Part shown: piece after piece, positions 20,332 to 28,377 of the stretch
Numbering within the stretch: the stretch's first letter is position 1
Layout: the number at the start of each line of letters is the position of its first letter
From: Geobacter sp.
GTDB taxonomy: Bacteria > Desulfobacterota > Desulfuromonadia > Geobacterales > DSM-12255
Assembly: GCA_009684525.1 (NCBI GenBank)
Contig: WKKR01000002.1
Location: forward strand, 310,001-374,000
Direction of reading: 5' to 3'
DNA: 64,000 nucleotides
Position numbers and translations under genes: made by a program
Notes under the pieces: model-generated
What the model was told of the DNA's origin: nothing
The model's input: only the letters and a program-made list of their open reading frames with translations
The model's database searches: none

Positions 20332-20368
20332 CATTCTGCCCCAAACTGGCATGGATGGAGGTGCTCCG

Positions 20369-21196
20369 ATGCAGATGTTACGAATTGTAGTTGCCGGCCT
20401 AGCGGTGTTGTTCCTTGCCGGATGTGCGACCAGAAACGATCTTGCCGTTGTTCGTCAGGATCTGGACGAGATGAAGGGCAGGACCCTGCGGATGGAGAGG
20501 GATCTGGGGGGGGTGCGGAGCGAGACCCGCGAAGGGCTGGAAAAGAACCTGAAAGGGGTCCAGGGGGAGATCGATAACCTGCGCAGGTCTGCAGCCGATC
20601 TGCAGGCAAACCTGGACAACGCCAAGGTGGATATGCAGGTGCTGGGGGGAAAGGTTGACGATCTGTCCCAGCAATCCCGGAAACCGGCCGACGAGATCGC
20701 CCTGCTCAAGGAGGATACGGATCGTCGTCAGTCAGCCGTTGAAGCGCGGCTGGAAAAGCTGGAGAAGGGGATGGAGGAGCTGCAGAAACAGCTTGCTGAG
20801 CAGCGCACCCGCGAAGCGGAAAAGACCCCTGACGCCATATACCAGCGTGGCATCGATGCGTACAAGGCAAACGATCTTGCCAAGGCGCGCGAACAGTTCA
20901 TGCGTTTCATAGAACTGTTTCCCAACCACGACCTGACGGCAAATGCCCATTACTGGCTGGGTGAGACCTACTACTCGGACAAGGTCTATGATCAGGCCAT
21001 TCTGGAGTTCGAAAAGGTCATCAAGAATTTCCCCACCAAGGGGAAGGTTCCCGCAGCCCTGCTCAAGCAGGGAATGGCCTTCAATGAGCTGGGCGACACC
21101 AAAAGCGCCCGTTTTGTCTACAAAAAGCTGATCGAGAACTATCCGCTGGCAGATGAGGTGAAAATGGCCAAGGAGAAGTTGAAGGCCCTGAAATAG
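20369..21196 (+). CDS. cpoB: Tol-Pal system protein YbgF/CpoB
   Basis: 275 residues from ATG 20369, seven bases after GGAGG; an in-frame ATG at 20351 precedes the ribosome site. Lipobox-like LFLAGC, a long coiled coil (about residues 35-140), then a C-terminal TPR domain (AIYQRGIDAYKANDLAKAREQFMRFIELFP; AHYWLGETYYSDKVYDQAILEFEKVIKNFP). It coordinates envelope constriction with peptidoglycan synthesis. Last gene before the mobile element, which has interrupted its terminator. Confidence 0.93.
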   Translation: MQMLRIVVAGLAVLFLAGCATRNDLAVVRQDLDEMKGRTLRMERDLGGVRSETREGLEKNLKGVQGEIDNLRRSAADLQANLDNAKVDMQVLGGKVDDLSQQSRKPADEIALLKEDTDRRQSAVEARLEKLEKGMEELQKQLAEQRTREAEKTPDAIYQRGIDAYKANDLAKAREQFMRFIELFPNHDLTANAHYWLGETYYSDKVYDQAILEFEKVIKNFPTKGKVPAALLKQGMAFNELGDTKSARFVYKKLIENYPLADEVKMAKEKLKALK

Positions 21197-21216
21197 GCTT
21201 TCCGGTCAGTCGCAAT

Positions 21217-21236
21217 AAAAAAGGCGGGGGATATCC
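21217..21236 (+). other. Left half of a split bidirectional terminator (ybgF side)
   Basis: An A tract followed by GGCGGGGGATATCC stops where the mobile element begins. The missing half (CCCCGCC plus TTTT) is found on the other side at 35465-35475. Joined through the shared GGGGATATCC they make a stem GGCGGGG-GATAT-CCCCGCC with A and T tracts. Confidence 0.75.
21227..21236. repeat. Target-site duplication, left copy
   Basis: GGGGATATCC, identical and in the same orientation as 35457-35466. The pair flanks the inverted repeats of the mobile element. Confidence 0.75.
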
Positions 21237-21237
21237 T

Positions 21238-21259
21238 AAGCCGTTCAACAAAGATGTTG
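21238..21259 (+). repeat. Left terminal inverted repeat
   Basis: AAGCCGTTCAACAAA then GA then TGTTG. 20 of 22 bases match the right terminal repeat, the first 15 without mismatch. Confidence 0.8.
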
Positions 21260-21270
21260 TTATTTAGTCG

Positions 21271-21306
21271 AAAGACCCGTGACCCCCAGGTTGCGGGTCT
21301 TTTTTT
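21271..21306 (+). terminator. Terminator just inside the left end of the element
   Basis: AAAGACCCG (21271-21279) pairs with CGGGTCTTT (21294-21302) and is followed by a T run. It would stop transcripts running in from ybgF before they reach the transposase gene, an insulator carried by the element. Confidence 0.88.
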
Positions 21307-21321
21307 CTGCATTCCGAATTA

Positions 21322-21343
21322 AATTCGTTAAGTCGTGTTGATG
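21322..21343 (+). repeat. Subterminal 22-bp repeat, copy 1
   Basis: Begins AATTCG and ends TCGTGTTGATG, about 85 bases from the left tip. The three copies (here, 23409 and inverted at 35294) differ only at a few positions in the middle. Likely transposase-binding sites. Confidence 0.65.
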
Positions 21344-21361
21344 CCGGACATCGGGAGGCCG

Positions 21362-21390
21362 TTGACTTAATATACCAGTTGGTATATTAT
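21362..21390 (+). promoter_or_regulatory. Promoter with internal palindromic operator, left transposase gene
   Basis: TTGACT (21362-21367), 17-bp spacer, TATTAT (21385-21390). A perfect palindrome AATATACCA-GT-TGGTATATT (21369-21388) occupies the spacer and overlaps the -10, the position expected for a repressor site. The half-site TTGGTATAT recurs over the -10 of the cargo operon promoter near 33889. Confidence 0.75.
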
Positions 21391-21452
21391 TAAGGCACAA
21401 TTGAATAAGTAGAAATCTGGTTAGGATATATTTCCTTCTTTGAGGTGGCGTA

Positions 21453-23351
21453 ATGCCTAACCAGACCTACAGCGTTCAATTTTCCCTCACCCCAGAGCCC
21501 TTTCAGGGTGTCAACGTCAATTTCTGTAAGAACCCCAATTGCCTCAACTATGGTAGACCAGCTTCACCTGCGCCTAGTCGTCTTGGTCGGCCAAGTGCGT
21601 CCACTGCTCGTGAAAGAACTGAACCTGCCAACCTCCAACCAGTTGAAGACCAGCCGGTAGTGCTTCCACCTCTCCTTACGGACTCACAAGTTGAAAACAT
21701 CGCCAGCAGAGCCTTGCCAGAGGTTGCCGACCGCCAAACCGGTTATACGCCTCGTAGTGCCGGTAGCGGCAGTCCATATATTCTTTGTCAGCGTTGTCGG
21801 CGCGGTTTCCCTATTAAGAGCAACCTTGGCATTTACGAAGAGTATATGCGCCTAGTGTCATACCTTCAGGAAAGAGTTACCTCTTGCCCTGATGAAGCAT
21901 GCGCTAACCATGGCATTGATGTGAAAGCCGGAAAAAGATTTTACCGGAAATTCGGTACCACCGAGTCAGGGTCTACCAGATATCTTTGCAAGGCATGCAA
22001 TAAAACATTTTCCGTAGGGAAGTCCACGCTCCGACAAAGGAAACCACATGTTAACATCCTTGTGTTCAAGCTCCTTATGAACAAGTCGCCCCTCCGGCGT
22101 ATCTGCGAGGTTGCAGACATTGGCCCTGGCACCCTTTACGCGAAGATTGAGTTCATCTACCAGCAGTGCATGAAGTTTGTTGCTCACCGCGAACAAAAAT
22201 TATTGAACGGCACCATTAGGCCGGGGAAGCTCTATATCTCAGTTGACCGGCAGGAATACACCGTCAACTGGTCGAACACCAATGACAAGCGCAACGTGAT
22301 TCTGTCATCAGTCGGTAGCGCTGACAACGTGACCAGTTATGTATTTGGAATGAATCTGAACTATGACCCCGAGAGTAGCCCACGGGATATAGAAAATCGA
22401 GCATATCGGTGCGGCGATTATAATGCTTCCCCACCATTCAGGCGATATTCGCGGTTTTGGCTGAGCCGCGATTATGCTCGTGAGGCGTCAAGGAGTGCAA
22501 ATGCTGGCCGCAGACCTCGTGGATACCTGTGCGACAGCGTACGCGATGCATATCAAGTCGAGAGTAGCAGAGATAACCCTGAATGTTCCGATGCGATGTC
22601 TGCTGATACACAAACACCAAAGACGGGCATGCAGGTTCATGCGGAGTATACGTTGTACGGCAACTTTCTCTTCTTGAAAAAGCTATTACAGCACGCCGAG
22701 AAGGTCAGGTTTTTCCTCGACCAGGATTCCGGTATGCGTAATGCCTGCCTGACAGCGTTCTGGGATGAAATCCTCGAACGACGATGTGATGCGTTCTTTG
22801 TTTCAGTGAATAAGGAGATGACCATCCATCAGAAGCAACGCGCACTCGCCGACGCACATCGTGAGCTTAACCGGTTGAGCGAGCTATACCCATATGAGGG
22901 CATCGACCTAAAGCTGGAGCTGATAAAAGACAGAATGAGGAGCATGGTCACCATCGGTAATCAGAACGATAAGTGGCTTATTCACCCTATACCAAGCAAG
23001 AGCGAACCTGAAAAAATGGTCTGCTACCTGACGGACCTTGGTGACTACGATGAAAACCACAAGGCCCGCTTGTATGACAAGGCGACGCTTCATGGGGTAG
23101 ACCGGTTCTTCATGCAAGTCAGAAGGCGGATGTCCCTGTTTGAGCGACCGATACTAACCAGCTCCAGAGCCAGGCGGACCTGGTTCGGGTATAGCCCCTA
23201 TAATCCGGTTTATGTCCATAAGCTGCTGAACGTCTTCAGGGTCTTTTATAACTATGTTGAGGTGGGCGAGGATAGGCAAACGCCTGCCATGCGTCTCGGG
23301 TTGGCACGGGGGCCGATTAAGATAGAAGACATCCTCTACTACAAGGCGTAA
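21453..23351 (+). CDS. DDE-type transposase-like protein with zinc ribbons
   Basis: 632 residues. Two Cys4-type zinc ribbons: C25/C30 with C112/C115, and C145/C150 with C179/C182 (CPDEACANHG ... YLCKACNKTFS, as in IS1-type InsA and other transposases), then a helix-turn-helix-like stretch (SPLRRICEVADIGPGTLYAKIE). An RNase H-like core follows: D265 (ISVDRQEY), D423/D425 (FFLDQDSGMRNA) and a candidate glutamate E564 (LFERPI), ending in YNYVEVGEDRQTPAMRLGLA, which resembles the TPAM motif near the end of IS481/IS6-type transposases. ATG 21453 follows GAGGTGG. It sits at the left end of the element and is its best candidate recombinase. The large insert between the acidic residues is unusual. 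Confidence 0.75.
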   Translation: MPNQTYSVQFSLTPEPFQGVNVNFCKNPNCLNYGRPASPAPSRLGRPSASTARERTEPANLQPVEDQPVVLPPLLTDSQVENIASRALPEVADRQTGYTPRSAGSGSPYILCQRCRRGFPIKSNLGIYEEYMRLVSYLQERVTSCPDEACANHGIDVKAGKRFYRKFGTTESGSTRYLCKACNKTFSVGKSTLRQRKPHVNILVFKLLMNKSPLRRICEVADIGPGTLYAKIEFIYQQCMKFVAHREQKLLNGTIRPGKLYISVDRQEYTVNWSNTNDKRNVILSSVGSADNVTSYVFGMNLNYDPESSPRDIENRAYRCGDYNASPPFRRYSRFWLSRDYAREASRSANAGRRPRGYLCDSVRDAYQVESSRDNPECSDAMSADTQTPKTGMQVHAEYTLYGNFLFLKKLLQHAEKVRFFLDQDSGMRNACLTAFWDEILERRCDAFFVSVNKEMTIHQKQRALADAHRELNRLSELYPYEGIDLKLELIKDRMRSMVTIGNQNDKWLIHPIPSKSEPEKMVCYLTDLGDYDENHKARLYDKATLHGVDRFFMQVRRRMSLFERPILTSSRARRTWFGYSPYNPVYVHKLLNVFRVFYNYVEVGEDRQTPAMRLGLARGPIKIEDILYYKA

Positions 23352-23408
23352 GAGACATACGCCCTCTGATAAATCTACTTGGGGGGAGCCGAATAGTTTA
23401 TCTGCAAT

Positions 23409-23430
23409 AATTCGTATAATCGTGTTGATG
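23409..23430 (+). repeat. 22-bp repeat, copy 2
   Basis: 19 of 22 bases match copy 1, same orientation. It lies in the gap after the 632-aa transposase gene, so the left segment 21237-23430 is bracketed by two copies. Confidence 0.6.
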
Positions 23431-23537
23431 TAGTACCGTCATCTCCGGGCAACCGGCAGTGACTCTTCAGGCTTAAATCAGGTGCGACCGCCAACCCCTG
23501 ATGGGGAGAAGAGTTCTTTTGCCAAAGGAGCATGGTC

Positions 23538-23855
23538 ATGTACTGCAGCTTGCGAACCCCAAAGCCCAAGAGATTGCGCGTCAAGCAGGTACCAGTTGAT
23601 GCAGTGGTCAACAGTAATGAAACACTGGAAGTGGTGTATGCAAAGCTGGTCAAATTTAGATACGTGTTCATCATCTCAGGTGTCAAGCTGTTGCCGGTAT
23701 ATATCAACCAGGAAGTCATGCATGCCCTCAGCACGATATTGTATAACGCACGACGGGTTGGTGCCGGGCTATATTTCCTCCCAATTTATACAGAGATAAT
23801 CGATGAACTCGGCTCTGTTGATGTGCAGATTGGGGAGCGGCAGGTGCTGCCATGA
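23538..23855 (+). CDS. Small hypothetical protein of the element
   Basis: 105 residues from ATG 23538, seven bases after AAAGGAG (the ATG at 23532 is too close). MYCSLRTPKPKRLRVKQVPVDAVV has a basic start, then a mixed alpha/beta pattern with hydrophobic stretches (YVFIISGVKLLPVYI). No recognisable family. Its stop overlaps the next start as ATGA, so it is translated together with the 53-aa membrane protein. Possibly an accessory to transposition or to cargo control; unknown. Confidence 0.7.
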   Translation: MYCSLRTPKPKRLRVKQVPVDAVVNSNETLEVVYAKLVKFRYVFIISGVKLLPVYINQEVMHALSTILYNARRVGAGLYFLPIYTEIIDELGSVDVQIGERQVLP

Positions 23856-24013
23856 AGGCCAGGAATATAATGCGGAGGGTGGCGCGGTATTTTCTGGTTA
23901 TCCTAGTAATGGTGGCGGTGTGGGTGGTATTTTGCTGGGCGGTTGAGTGGGTGTTTGGAGATTGTTGGTTGCTGCGGATTGATGTAAAGTCAATTGCGGA
24001 GCGGAAGTGTTGA
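23852..24013 (+). CDS. Small single-pass membrane protein
   Basis: 53 residues: basic N-terminus MKARNIMRRVARYF, one strongly hydrophobic helix (LVILVMVAVWVVFCWAVEWVF), then a short tail ending CLLRIDVKSIAERKC-like (GDCWLLRIDVKSIAERKC). ATGA overlap with the 105-aa gene supports that it is translated. Function unknown; could be an inner-membrane effector or regulator. Confidence 0.6.
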   Translation: MKARNIMRRVARYFLVILVMVAVWVVFCWAVEWVFGDCWLLRIDVKSIAERKC

Positions 24014-24034
24014 ACAAATAGTATTCCATAACAA

Positions 24035-25204
24035 CTACCACCAATTATTAAATAAATGGTCAAAAGACTTTTTTTCGTCGATATCTTTTATGTTATATAC
24101 TGCATTTTGCTCTCTATCTTTCATGACTGTAACAGTTTCTCCATCTTTAACAACTGAATTACACTGAACAACTTCCCCATTTTTGAGATATATTTTGTCG
24201 GTATACTTTATCCAAGCAGATGGTCTTTCTTTTGCCACTGACTCTTTATTATCTGTATTACTACTAAATTTCATAGATGGCAAACTAGGGATATCATCTA
24301 AACTCATAAAGCTATTACTTAGTCTATGTAAAATTTGGCCTGATTTTTTATTGTATACTATTATTTCAGAAATATCACCATATAAAAGCTTGTTTAGTAT
24401 TGTCATCTCTACTGGGTTACTGATAGTGGCCTTATCATGATAACCGTCTTTGCCTACAAATGGGGATTTTATCTTAAAAACACATATTGCTGCTATGCTA
24501 TTCTTATTGTGTTTAGCTGTCTCCACTGAAACATCTTTAATTGTTATTTTTATTTTTTTCTTAAATAAGCTGTTATCTATTTCGTATGGTTCTGAATTAT
24601 TTACAACCAACACTATTTTTTCAGTAGTATATTTTTTTACGTTAACATTTACACCATATGCATTGGTGCCTATATATTCGTCTTTATAGACTTTTGATTC
24701 TCTACTAGGTATACCAAGCGTGAATTTAGTTACCCATGAATTTTCAAGTGGTAATAATATTTGTAATATTTGGGTGTCGGCATCATAAATAGATTCTACA
24801 TCAACTAACAGTGATATATTATCATATATATATGTATTCCCAGATAATGGAGTCTTGTCCTCTTTCTCTATGCGTAAATTGTATTCATAAGTGGTTTCAA
24901 ATTCGCTTTTTTCTCTATTTTTTCTTGCTTCTAGTGATTTGTAAACTTCTCTTAAATCATGGCCAATAAAATCTTTATCAACAAAATTTCCAACCAATTC
25001 AAAACTGTTACTTGTGTATTTTGGTGCAATTATGGTTTCTAATGGTTTTTCTTCTTGTTTTACAGTCGGCTGTTTTGGTTTTTCTTCTTGTTTTACAATC
25101 GGCTGTTTTGGTTTTGGGCTTGTTTTTCTTGCTGCATAAACGTTTGTTTGTGTAAAACTTAAAGACACTAGACAGGTGCCAATTATAACCATTTTTATGT
25201 CCAT
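24035..25204 (-). CDS. Hypothetical exported protein, AT-rich
   Basis: 389 residues from ATG 25204, preceded by AGAGGA. Signal peptide MDIKMVIIGTCLVSLSFTQTNVYAARK, then an 11-residue tandem repeat rich in Lys, Pro, Gln and Glu (KPKQPxVKQEE), then a soluble domain with many beta strands and a C-terminal segment IYLKNGEVVQCNSVVKDGETVTV followed by VYNIKDIDEKKSFD. Not recognised. The base composition is far more AT-rich than the rest of the element, indicating separate acquisition. It converges on the 53-aa gene with 21 bases between them. Confidence 0.75.
   Translation of the reverse strand: MDIKMVIIGTCLVSLSFTQTNVYAARKTSPKPKQPIVKQEEKPKQPTVKQEEKPLETIIAPKYTSNSFELVGNFVDKDFIGHDLREVYKSLEARKNREKSEFETTYEYNLRIEKEDKTPLSGNTYIYDNISLLVDVESIYDADTQILQILLPLENSWVTKFTLGIPSRESKVYKDEYIGTNAYGVNVNVKKYTTEKIVLVVNNSEPYEIDNSLFKKKIKITIKDVSVETAKHNKNSIAAICVFKIKSPFVGKDGYHDKATISNPVEMTILNKLLYGDISEIIVYNKKSGQILHRLSNSFMSLDDIPSLPSMKFSSNTDNKESVAKERPSAWIKYTDKIYLKNGEVVQCNSVVKDGETVTVMKDREQNAVYNIKDIDEKKSFDHLFNNWW
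25044..25109 (-). repeat. 33-bp tandem duplication inside the exported protein gene
   Basis: Two 33-bp units (25044-25076 and 25077-25109) differ at one base and encode two copies of an 11-residue Lys/Pro/Gln/Glu unit right after the signal peptide, a variable-length linker. Confidence 0.85.
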
Positions 25205-25442
25205 ACTATCCTCTTCTATTGTTAGATAATAAATTTTAGACATAATACAAGTCAAAACAAATATGTAAAGCATTATTTGTAAACACAAATACGCGAATAC
25301 AAAAATCAATTAAATTTATTATTGCTGTTTTGCAAATTAATATTTCTACAAAATTGTTAATTATCTATCCATACAATAATAAGTGGTATTTTTTAATCAT
25401 ATAATCGCACCTTTTTATCATTGTCATATTCAGGAGCCAATA

Positions 25443-26174
25443 ATGAACAAACAAATACTAAAATTACAATCACACACCGACCACCTCTTGAGTTGTCTGC
25501 TTGGCTTGAAAGAGAAATTCGCATTTCTCCGCCCTATGCTGTTTGATGAAGAGACCGTCCAACAGTATGGGAATGGTGACCGCTTCCGAGGGTTTGAATC
25601 TATCAAGTACTCATTGTTCTATGGCTGCGCTCAAGACCTAGCTAGAATGACATTAGATACTACTGAGCGGACCCCGAGCATTGCAGGGATAATTGCCTCG
25701 CTGCAGGCAAATCCACACTTGCTCAGGGAGCTGCGCATAATGTACTCGGAGTGGGGGTATGGGGTACCGGTAAATGATTCTGGTGATGAAGAGATAAAGG
25801 CTGCGCTTGAGCAGCTACACGAACGCGAAAAAGAGAAACGCCGCCAGAAGTTTGATGCCATGTGCAATGAGTTAAATACGGCTTGGGAGGCTTTCAAGGC
25901 TAAGCCAAGCACAAAAGCATTCAGGATTATCCGTGACAGGCTGACAGCCCACCTGGAGCTGCGCCGTGGCGAGGATGGTGTTTATCGCCCGATAGATATC
26001 GCCACATTGGGATTGACCTGGGGTGACCTTGGAGAGAGCATCAGAGATGTTGATAAAATGGTCGAACTGTTGAATGCAATTGTACGAAATGCGGGATTCG
26101 TGATGGAGGAGTTTGACGAAAAACTGGATGAGGCAGTCAAAGGGTTTTGGAAAACATCAAGTCCCGCCCAATAG
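25443..26174 (+). CDS. AbiU2-like HEPN domain protein
   Basis: 243 residues from ATG 25443, six bases after AGGAG. Entirely helical and cytoplasmic; contains RDRLTAH (R164-x5-H170), the RX4-6H motif of HEPN ribonucleases, in a context resembling the AbiU2 C-terminal family. HEPN proteins of this type are toxins or abortive-infection effectors. It has a perfect TATAAT at 25400-25405 upstream but no good -35. It is a single gene, transcribed away from the AT-rich exported protein and unlike it in composition. A second HEPN protein (27703-28371) shares the same RX5H spacing. Confidence 0.65.
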   Translation: MNKQILKLQSHTDHLLSCLLGLKEKFAFLRPMLFDEETVQQYGNGDRFRGFESIKYSLFYGCAQDLARMTLDTTERTPSIAGIIASLQANPHLLRELRIMYSEWGYGVPVNDSGDEEIKAALEQLHEREKEKRRQKFDAMCNELNTAWEAFKAKPSTKAFRIIRDRLTAHLELRRGEDGVYRPIDIATLGLTWGDLGESIRDVDKMVELLNAIVRNAGFVMEEFDEKLDEAVKGFWKTSSPAQ

Positions 26175-26303
26175 GGCTTGTTTAACGCTTTTGACTACTT
26201 CATCTTTATACGGTGTCAGTTGATGGTTCATGGCTATGTGATTATCATCCTATGCGTCAAATCAGCAAATAATTTAGCCAGGCAAGCGCTAATTACATCA
26301 AAT

Positions 26304-27377
26304 TTAATCGCAAGCAGATACTCTAGTATCATCATAAAACTGTTTCATCCAATTTATCTGCATTTCGTTAAACTTACCCTCTCTGTATTCTGGACTAGTG
26401 AACCAGCTTTCTTTAAATTTTTCGCTTACAAATGTTCTATATCCCACTTTGTAATCAATTGACTTAGATTTAAGCATTTTTTCAAGTAAGTCATTAGGTA
26501 TACGAAATTCATTAAGCTTATCATAATTTTCTGGTTTAAGAGTAACAACATCACCATCGTCTATTATTAAATCTAAAGAAATTACAGACGAATTGAAAGT
26601 ATATATATGCGCTGATAAAAAATATTTGTTGTTTTCACTTATTAAATTAAATGCTTCTTTGTCTTTATATTCGGTAAGTGCATTTAAAGACATTCCACAT
26701 CTCAATTTTTTATCCTTATCGAATTTAGATGGTCTGCTACACGATATTTTAGGCAGCTTCGGTATGTTTTTTAATCTATTTAGCTCCTTAACTTGCTCAT
26801 CTAATCCCTTCAATGCATCAGTGGTGTGCTCTCTATATTTTGGGTCATGTCTTAATAATGAATTATAAACATTGTTGATATATATATTTACATTATTGCA
26901 ACGCCTTTCAATGCTAACTTTAGTATTTAGTGTATCATATTCAATTGTTTCTGAACCATCAGGTAGCACTGTCTTTAATTGTGATTTTTCCATTAAACTA
27001 TTCAATTTACTACTCAATCCATTGACGGCTTTTAGCGCTAAATCTTTGTTTTGATATTTATATTTAATATCAATGCTATTTAGTTCGTTGTTAAAATAGA
27101 GTAGGCTCGCAGTTGAAGTATAATTGCGCTCCATTTTATTGTTTGCTTCAATTTCAGATAATTCAATATCATTTATAATGCATGTTTTGAAACCAAGTAA
27201 ATCCTGGTTTGAGCACTTTAAATTTTGATAAAACAATTTTGTATCATCTAATGTAATTTTCCAGTTTAGCTTGTCATATTCTTTTATTTTAACTGGTATC
27301 TTATTCGAGATAGCATAGCATATAGATGATGATATTAAAAATGCAGTAGCAAATAATATTATAAATTTAAATTTCAT
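26304..27377 (-). CDS. Hypothetical exported protein, AT-rich
   Basis: 357 residues: signal peptide MKFKFIILFATAFLISSSICYA, then a soluble periplasmic or secreted domain with several cysteines (LKCSNQDLLGFKTC; ERRCNNVN; SCSRPSKF; LRCGMS) and a C-terminus ending VSACD. No family recognised. Very AT-rich, like 24035-25204; the two probably share an origin and may be a later insertion around the HEPN gene. Confidence 0.7.
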   Translation of the reverse strand: MKFKFIILFATAFLISSSICYAISNKIPVKIKEYDKLNWKITLDDTKLFYQNLKCSNQDLLGFKTCIINDIELSEIEANNKMERNYTSTASLLYFNNELNSIDIKYKYQNKDLALKAVNGLSSKLNSLMEKSQLKTVLPDGSETIEYDTLNTKVSIERRCNNVNIYINNVYNSLLRHDPKYREHTTDALKGLDEQVKELNRLKNIPKLPKISCSRPSKFDKDKKLRCGMSLNALTEYKDKEAFNLISENNKYFLSAHIYTFNSSVISLDLIIDDGDVVTLKPENYDKLNEFRIPNDLLEKMLKSKSIDYKVGYRTFVSEKFKESWFTSPEYREGKFNEMQINWMKQFYDDTRVSACD

Positions 27378-27702
27378 ATGTGCCGTCCAATTATATTTTA
27401 TTTTGAATAGTTTCTCGTGCTTAACTAAATAATGGTCAAAATTAACAAGAAATAGCAGTACATTAAAATGTATTGCTATATATTTGCATATATTATTAAT
27501 AAATCAAGATATTTTATATGTGGCATTTAATTATAACATTTGTTGCAAGTAATTTTATATTGTTGTTGATTATATATTAACTTGAATTATAGTCTGAAAA
27601 ATATTATTCAAAACAGATTGTATGTAGTTTATTACCATTAAAAATGGTAATTTGTATGGCTGGTATACTCTCAAATATATAATAGTTAGTGGCGATAAAA
27701 CT
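27378..27702. other. AT-rich non-coding stretch
   Basis: About 325 very AT-rich bases with no credible gene. It contains the presumptive leftward promoter of the exported protein and a hairpin at 27631-27651 (ATTACCATT-AAA-AATGGTAAT), which could end the leftward cargo operon although it lacks a clear T run. Confidence 0.5.
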
Positions 27703-28371
27703 TTATGCCGTAGTCAATAAAACGGTCTTTAACCCGTCAACTACTTCATCTTTGTAAGGGTAGGATTCAATACTGAAGGATGGTTGGCGTCCATTATTGT
27801 AGAGCTGCCAGATTTGACTGTATATCGACCAGAGCACGGTCAATGCTGCTTCTATTTCCTCGAAGTCAGTACCCTGAAACATATTGGCAATTGCTTCTGA
27901 ATCAGTGTGGACGGCGTGGGCAAAGACCTTATCGCGGATACTCCGATAAAGCCCCTTGAACTTATCGTTGTGTGGACGGGTCAAACGGAAGAGCGTATTG
28001 ATGTCTTCGATGGTGGGGTAGTATGCTTTGTCCAGATAATCATCAAGCCAGTCTGGCTTGATTGCTGCTCCGTCGCGTTTCCTGGCTTCAAGACCAGCTT
28101 TATCGAATTCCTGAAAATTATCTCTGCAGGTTCTGGAAAATGTCTTGAATGAAAATGAGTCCCTGGAATCATCGTACAGCCGCCCAAGCGCGATAAACAG
28201 TTTGGTCTGGACTGACGAAATGTAGATTCTCCAAAAAGAGATGTTCTTGTTTATCAGGTCGACATACATCTGGTCGGCCAGCAACTTTTTGATTCCCTCA
28301 TAGGCGTAGAAAATCCTCAGAGCCGTTTCCACTTCGCTACGGAATGTATCCAAGCACCCCTGTATGACCAT
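27703..28371 (-). CDS. HEPN (AbiU2-like) protein, last gene of the cargo operon
   Basis: 222 residues, helical. RDKVFAH (R146-x5-H152) is the HEPN motif; the surrounding text (FKGLYRSIRDKVFAHAVHTD) resembles AbiU2-like HEPN domains, where a related helix pair forms a metal-independent RNase active site. It follows the GHKL ATPase gene by 6 bases, so it is co-transcribed and presumably acts with it. Candidate toxic effector of the cargo system. Confidence 0.7.
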   Translation of the reverse strand: MVIQGCLDTFRSEVETALRIFYAYEGIKKLLADQMYVDLINKNISFWRIYISSVQTKLFIALGRLYDDSRDSFSFKTFSRTCRDNFQEFDKAGLEARKRDGAAIKPDWLDDYLDKAYYPTIEDINTLFRLTRPHNDKFKGLYRSIRDKVFAHAVHTDSEAIANMFQGTDFEEIEAALTVLWSIYSQIWQLYNNGRQPSFSIESYPYKDEVVDGLKTVLLTTA

Positions 28372-28377
28372 GGAAAC

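Noticed and set aside
21238-21260. Integron attC site at the element ends
   Set aside because: GTTCAAC and AAC-type cores tempted, but there is no integrase, the ends are mirror copies and a target duplication is present, which fits a DDE transposon.
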